From positions 1 to 7,259 of the forward strand of contig JAAYLJ010000183.1 in assembly GCA_012521935.1 (NCBI GenBank): a DNA stretch of 7,259 nucleotides, written 5' to 3'. The translations under genes were made by a program, and so were the position numbers. The stretch comes from Campylobacteraceae bacterium. Lineage in GTDB: Bacteria > Campylobacterota > Campylobacteria > Campylobacterales > Campylobacteraceae. A model generated the notes under the pieces. It made no database searches and was not told the origin of the DNA. It was given only the letters and a program-made list of their open reading frames with translations. How positions within the stretch are numbered: position 1 is the stretch's first letter; every line of letters starts with the position of its first letter. Positions 6,252 to 7,259 of this stretch are shown in pieces.

Positions 6252-6776
6252 CTATCTTCTTTGCATTTGCATATTTTTTACCCAAAGTTCTCTTTGCTCT
6301 GGAGTTAAGATATTATATAGTTTTTCCATATAATTTGCCTTAATTAAGGCTTTGTTTTTAGATCTATCACTGCTTGCTTTAATGAAAGCATCCTTGTTAA
6401 ACCCTTTTTCATTAAATGCTTTTTGCATTGGTCTTGAATTAAAATCCATACTTTTTAATCTCTCAAGTCTCATTTGAGTTTTTAAAATGTTTACTTCATG
6501 AATTTGCTCTGGAGTTAAATTTAAAAAGTTAAAAATCCCCTGCTCTCTTGCAAACCCATGCTTAGAGTTACCTCTTTTATGAAAGCTACCTTTGTTATAA
6601 CCCTTGTTCATCTTTTGCCCCATTTGCATATTTGCATTTCCAAAACTTTGCGCCTGAGGAAACATGCCACACTCTCCACCCATTCCTCTTTGACCATATC
6701 CGCCATAAGCTAAAGCTGAAGTTGCTGTTAAAGCACCCATTAAAGCCACTAAGGCTATCTGTTTTCCTATTTTCAT
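6252..6776 (-). CDS. Secreted Spy/CpxP-like LTxxQ-motif periplasmic protein
   Basis: A 174-residue exported protein. A Sec signal peptide (1-23, KIGKQ then IALVALMGALTATSALA) ends with a likely cleavage ALA|YGG. The mature N-terminal part (24-80) is low complexity, rich in Gly, Met, Asn, Gln, Lys and aromatic residues, with one Cys (C36) and a few His. A helical part (81-174) carries LNLTPEQ (85-91) and ILTPEQRELW (156-165), the paired LTxxQ motifs of the Spy/CpxP superfamily of periplasmic chaperones and kinase-modulating adaptors. AAAGGAG lies 5 nt before the ATG. It is the first gene of the unit that continues into the response regulator and kinase, so a role as sensor adaptor or as a stress-induced periplasmic chaperone is inferred by analogy with CpxP and Spy. 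Metal binding through the Met/His-rich segment is possible but unproven. Confidence 0.75.
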   Translation of the reverse strand: MKIGKQIALVALMGALTATSALAYGGYGQRGMGGECGMFPQAQSFGNANMQMGQKMNKGYNKGSFHKRGNSKHGFAREQGIFNFLNLTPEQIHEVNILKTQMRLERLKSMDFNSRPMQKAFNEKGFNKDAFIKASSDRSKNKALIKANYMEKLYNILTPEQRELWVKNMQMQRR

Positions 6777-6805
6777 TTTTGCTCCTTTAAATTATTTATG
6801 ATGAA

Positions 6806-6811
6806 ATGATA
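6806..6811 (-). promoter_or_regulatory. Candidate -10 element for the Spy-like/regulator/kinase/recR operon
   Basis: The minus strand reads TATCAT (one mismatch to TATAAT), 29 nt before the ATG of the Spy-like gene. No good -35 is seen at 17 bp. Instead the nearest TTAA core of the phased repeat (6822-6825) ends 10 bp upstream, an arrangement typical of promoters activated by OmpR/PhoB-type regulators. This is prediction only. Confidence 0.4.
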
Positions 6812-6820
6812 TAGGCTTTG

Positions 6821-6858
6821 TTTAAACAGTATTTAACGCTCTCTTAACCATTTGTTAC
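6821..6858 (-). promoter_or_regulatory. 11-bp-phased TTAA direct repeats, candidate response-regulator operator
   Basis: TTAA cores lie at 6822-6825, 6833-6836 and 6844-6847, each exactly 11 bp apart, with a degenerate fourth (TTAC on the + strand) at 6855-6858. On the minus strand the units read GTTTAAA, GTTAAA, GTTAAG and GTAAC. Direct half-sites with 11-bp spacing are how OmpR/PhoB-family proteins bind head-to-tail on one DNA face, and the operon encodes such a regulator. The repeat lies between the two divergent promoters, about 8 bp upstream of the proposed dnaJ -35. Confidence 0.55.
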
Positions 6859-6866
6859 TAGAAAAG

Positions 6867-6895
6867 TTGAGAAATATATATTTTTTAGGTAAAAT
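6867..6895 (+). promoter_or_regulatory. Sigma-70-type promoter of dnaJ
   Basis: TTGAGA (6867-6872) and TAAAAT (6890-6895) are separated by 17 bp, with a T-rich run (6881-6886) before the -10, as is common in Campylobacterota promoters. Transcription would start near 6902, giving a leader of about 30 nt. No CIRCE (HrcA) or HAIR-like (HspR) inverted repeat is seen around it. Confidence 0.6.
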
Positions 6896-6932
6896 ACCCC
6901 TCTTCAAACTACTTATTTTCTAGGAAAAAGAT

Positions 6933-7259
6933 TTGGAAATGGACTATTATGAAATTTTAGAAATATCAAAAAATGCAAATGGTGATGAGATTAAAAAAGC
7001 TTATAGAAAGCTAGCCCTTAAATATCATCCAGACCAAAATCAAGGCGATAAAAAAGCAGAAGATAGATTTAAGCTTATAAATGAAGCTTATCAAGCTTTA
7101 AGTGATCCAGAAAAAAGAACACTTTATGATAGGTATGGAAAAGAGGGGTTAGATTCTCAAGGTTTTAGACACTACTCTAATCAAAACTATGAAGATATCA
7201 TGGATGATTTAGGCTCTATATTTGAATCTGTATTTGGCTCAAGCTTTAGTGGTCATGGA
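6933..7259 (+). CDS. dnaJ: Chaperone DnaJ, N-terminal 109 residues (3' truncated by window)
   Basis: The N-terminal part of the DnaJ (Hsp40) co-chaperone, which delivers unfolded substrates to DnaK and stimulates its ATPase through the J-domain. Residues 4-70 are a complete J-domain: DYYEILEIS, IKKAYRKLALKYHPD with the HPD signature at 32-34, FKLINEAYQALSD, and KRTLYDRYGKEGL. The start of the glycine/phenylalanine-type region follows (IFESVFGSSFSGHG). The zinc-finger and C-terminal domains lie beyond the window. I chose the TTG at 6933, giving MEMDYYEIL, because AGGA (6922-6925) is 7 nt upstream and related DnaJ proteins begin MExxYYEIL. The ATG at 6939 would leave 13 nt to the Shine-Dalgarno. 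It is divergent from the Spy-like gene, with a 156-bp region between them. Confidence 0.95.
   Translation, partial: MEMDYYEILEISKNANGDEIKKAYRKLALKYHPDQNQGDKKAEDRFKLINEAYQALSDPEKRTLYDRYGKEGLDSQGFRHYSNQNYEDIMDDLGSIFESVFGSSFSGHG

Noticed and set aside
6777..6932. Heat-shock operator (CIRCE or HAIR) upstream of dnaJ
   Set aside because: Neither TTAGCACTC-N9-GAGTGCTAA nor a CTTGAGT/ACTCAAG pair is present; only the 11-bp TTAA repeats and a sigma-70-like promoter are seen.

Overview
The window looks like a chromosomal segment from a free-living member of the Campylobacterota (Epsilonproteobacteria), something like Sulfurimonas or a relative. The reasons are the AT-rich composition, the DUF1882 protein (a family I know from Helicobacter and Campylobacter), the order glyA - DUF1882 - SPOR protein, and the grouping of dnaJ, an OmpR-type regulator, an ArsS/RacS-like kinase and recR, which recalls the dnaJ-racR-racS-recR cluster of Campylobacter jejuni. 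The genus is inferred from gene content and was not searched.

Layout. Positions 1-3725 (+ strand) hold a tightly packed run: the 3' end of glyA, a DUF1882 gene, a membrane-anchored SPOR-domain gene, an anthranilate synthase component I gene (trpE-like) and aroE. Gaps are 8 and 14 nt, followed by ATGA and TAGTG stop/start overlaps, so this looks like one transcription unit. It is convergent with a second unit (- strand, 6776 down to 3703): a small secreted Spy/CpxP-like protein, an OmpR/PhoB-family response regulator, its sensor kinase and recR. Regulator and kinase overlap by 4 nt, kinase and recR by 11 nt. The last codons of aroE and recR overlap by 23 nt inside a shared inverted repeat. Divergently from the second unit, dnaJ starts at about 6933 and runs off the window end.

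How the genes fit together. The first unit mixes central metabolism (serine/glycine and one-carbon metabolism; the shikimate pathway leading to chorismate, which TrpE consumes) with a septal peptidoglycan-binding protein and a protein of unknown function. The second unit looks like an envelope-stress or envelope-sensing module: a periplasmic LTxxQ-motif protein upstream of a two-component system, by analogy with CpxP/CpxRA. The 156-bp region between it and dnaJ carries TTAA cores repeated at exactly 11-bp spacing, the layout expected for tandem binding of an OmpR/PhoB-type regulator. I propose this as an autoregulatory operator that may also affect dnaJ. There are no tRNA or rRNA genes, CRISPR arrays, insertion sequences or other mobile elements, and no gene-free stretch longer than 300 bases.
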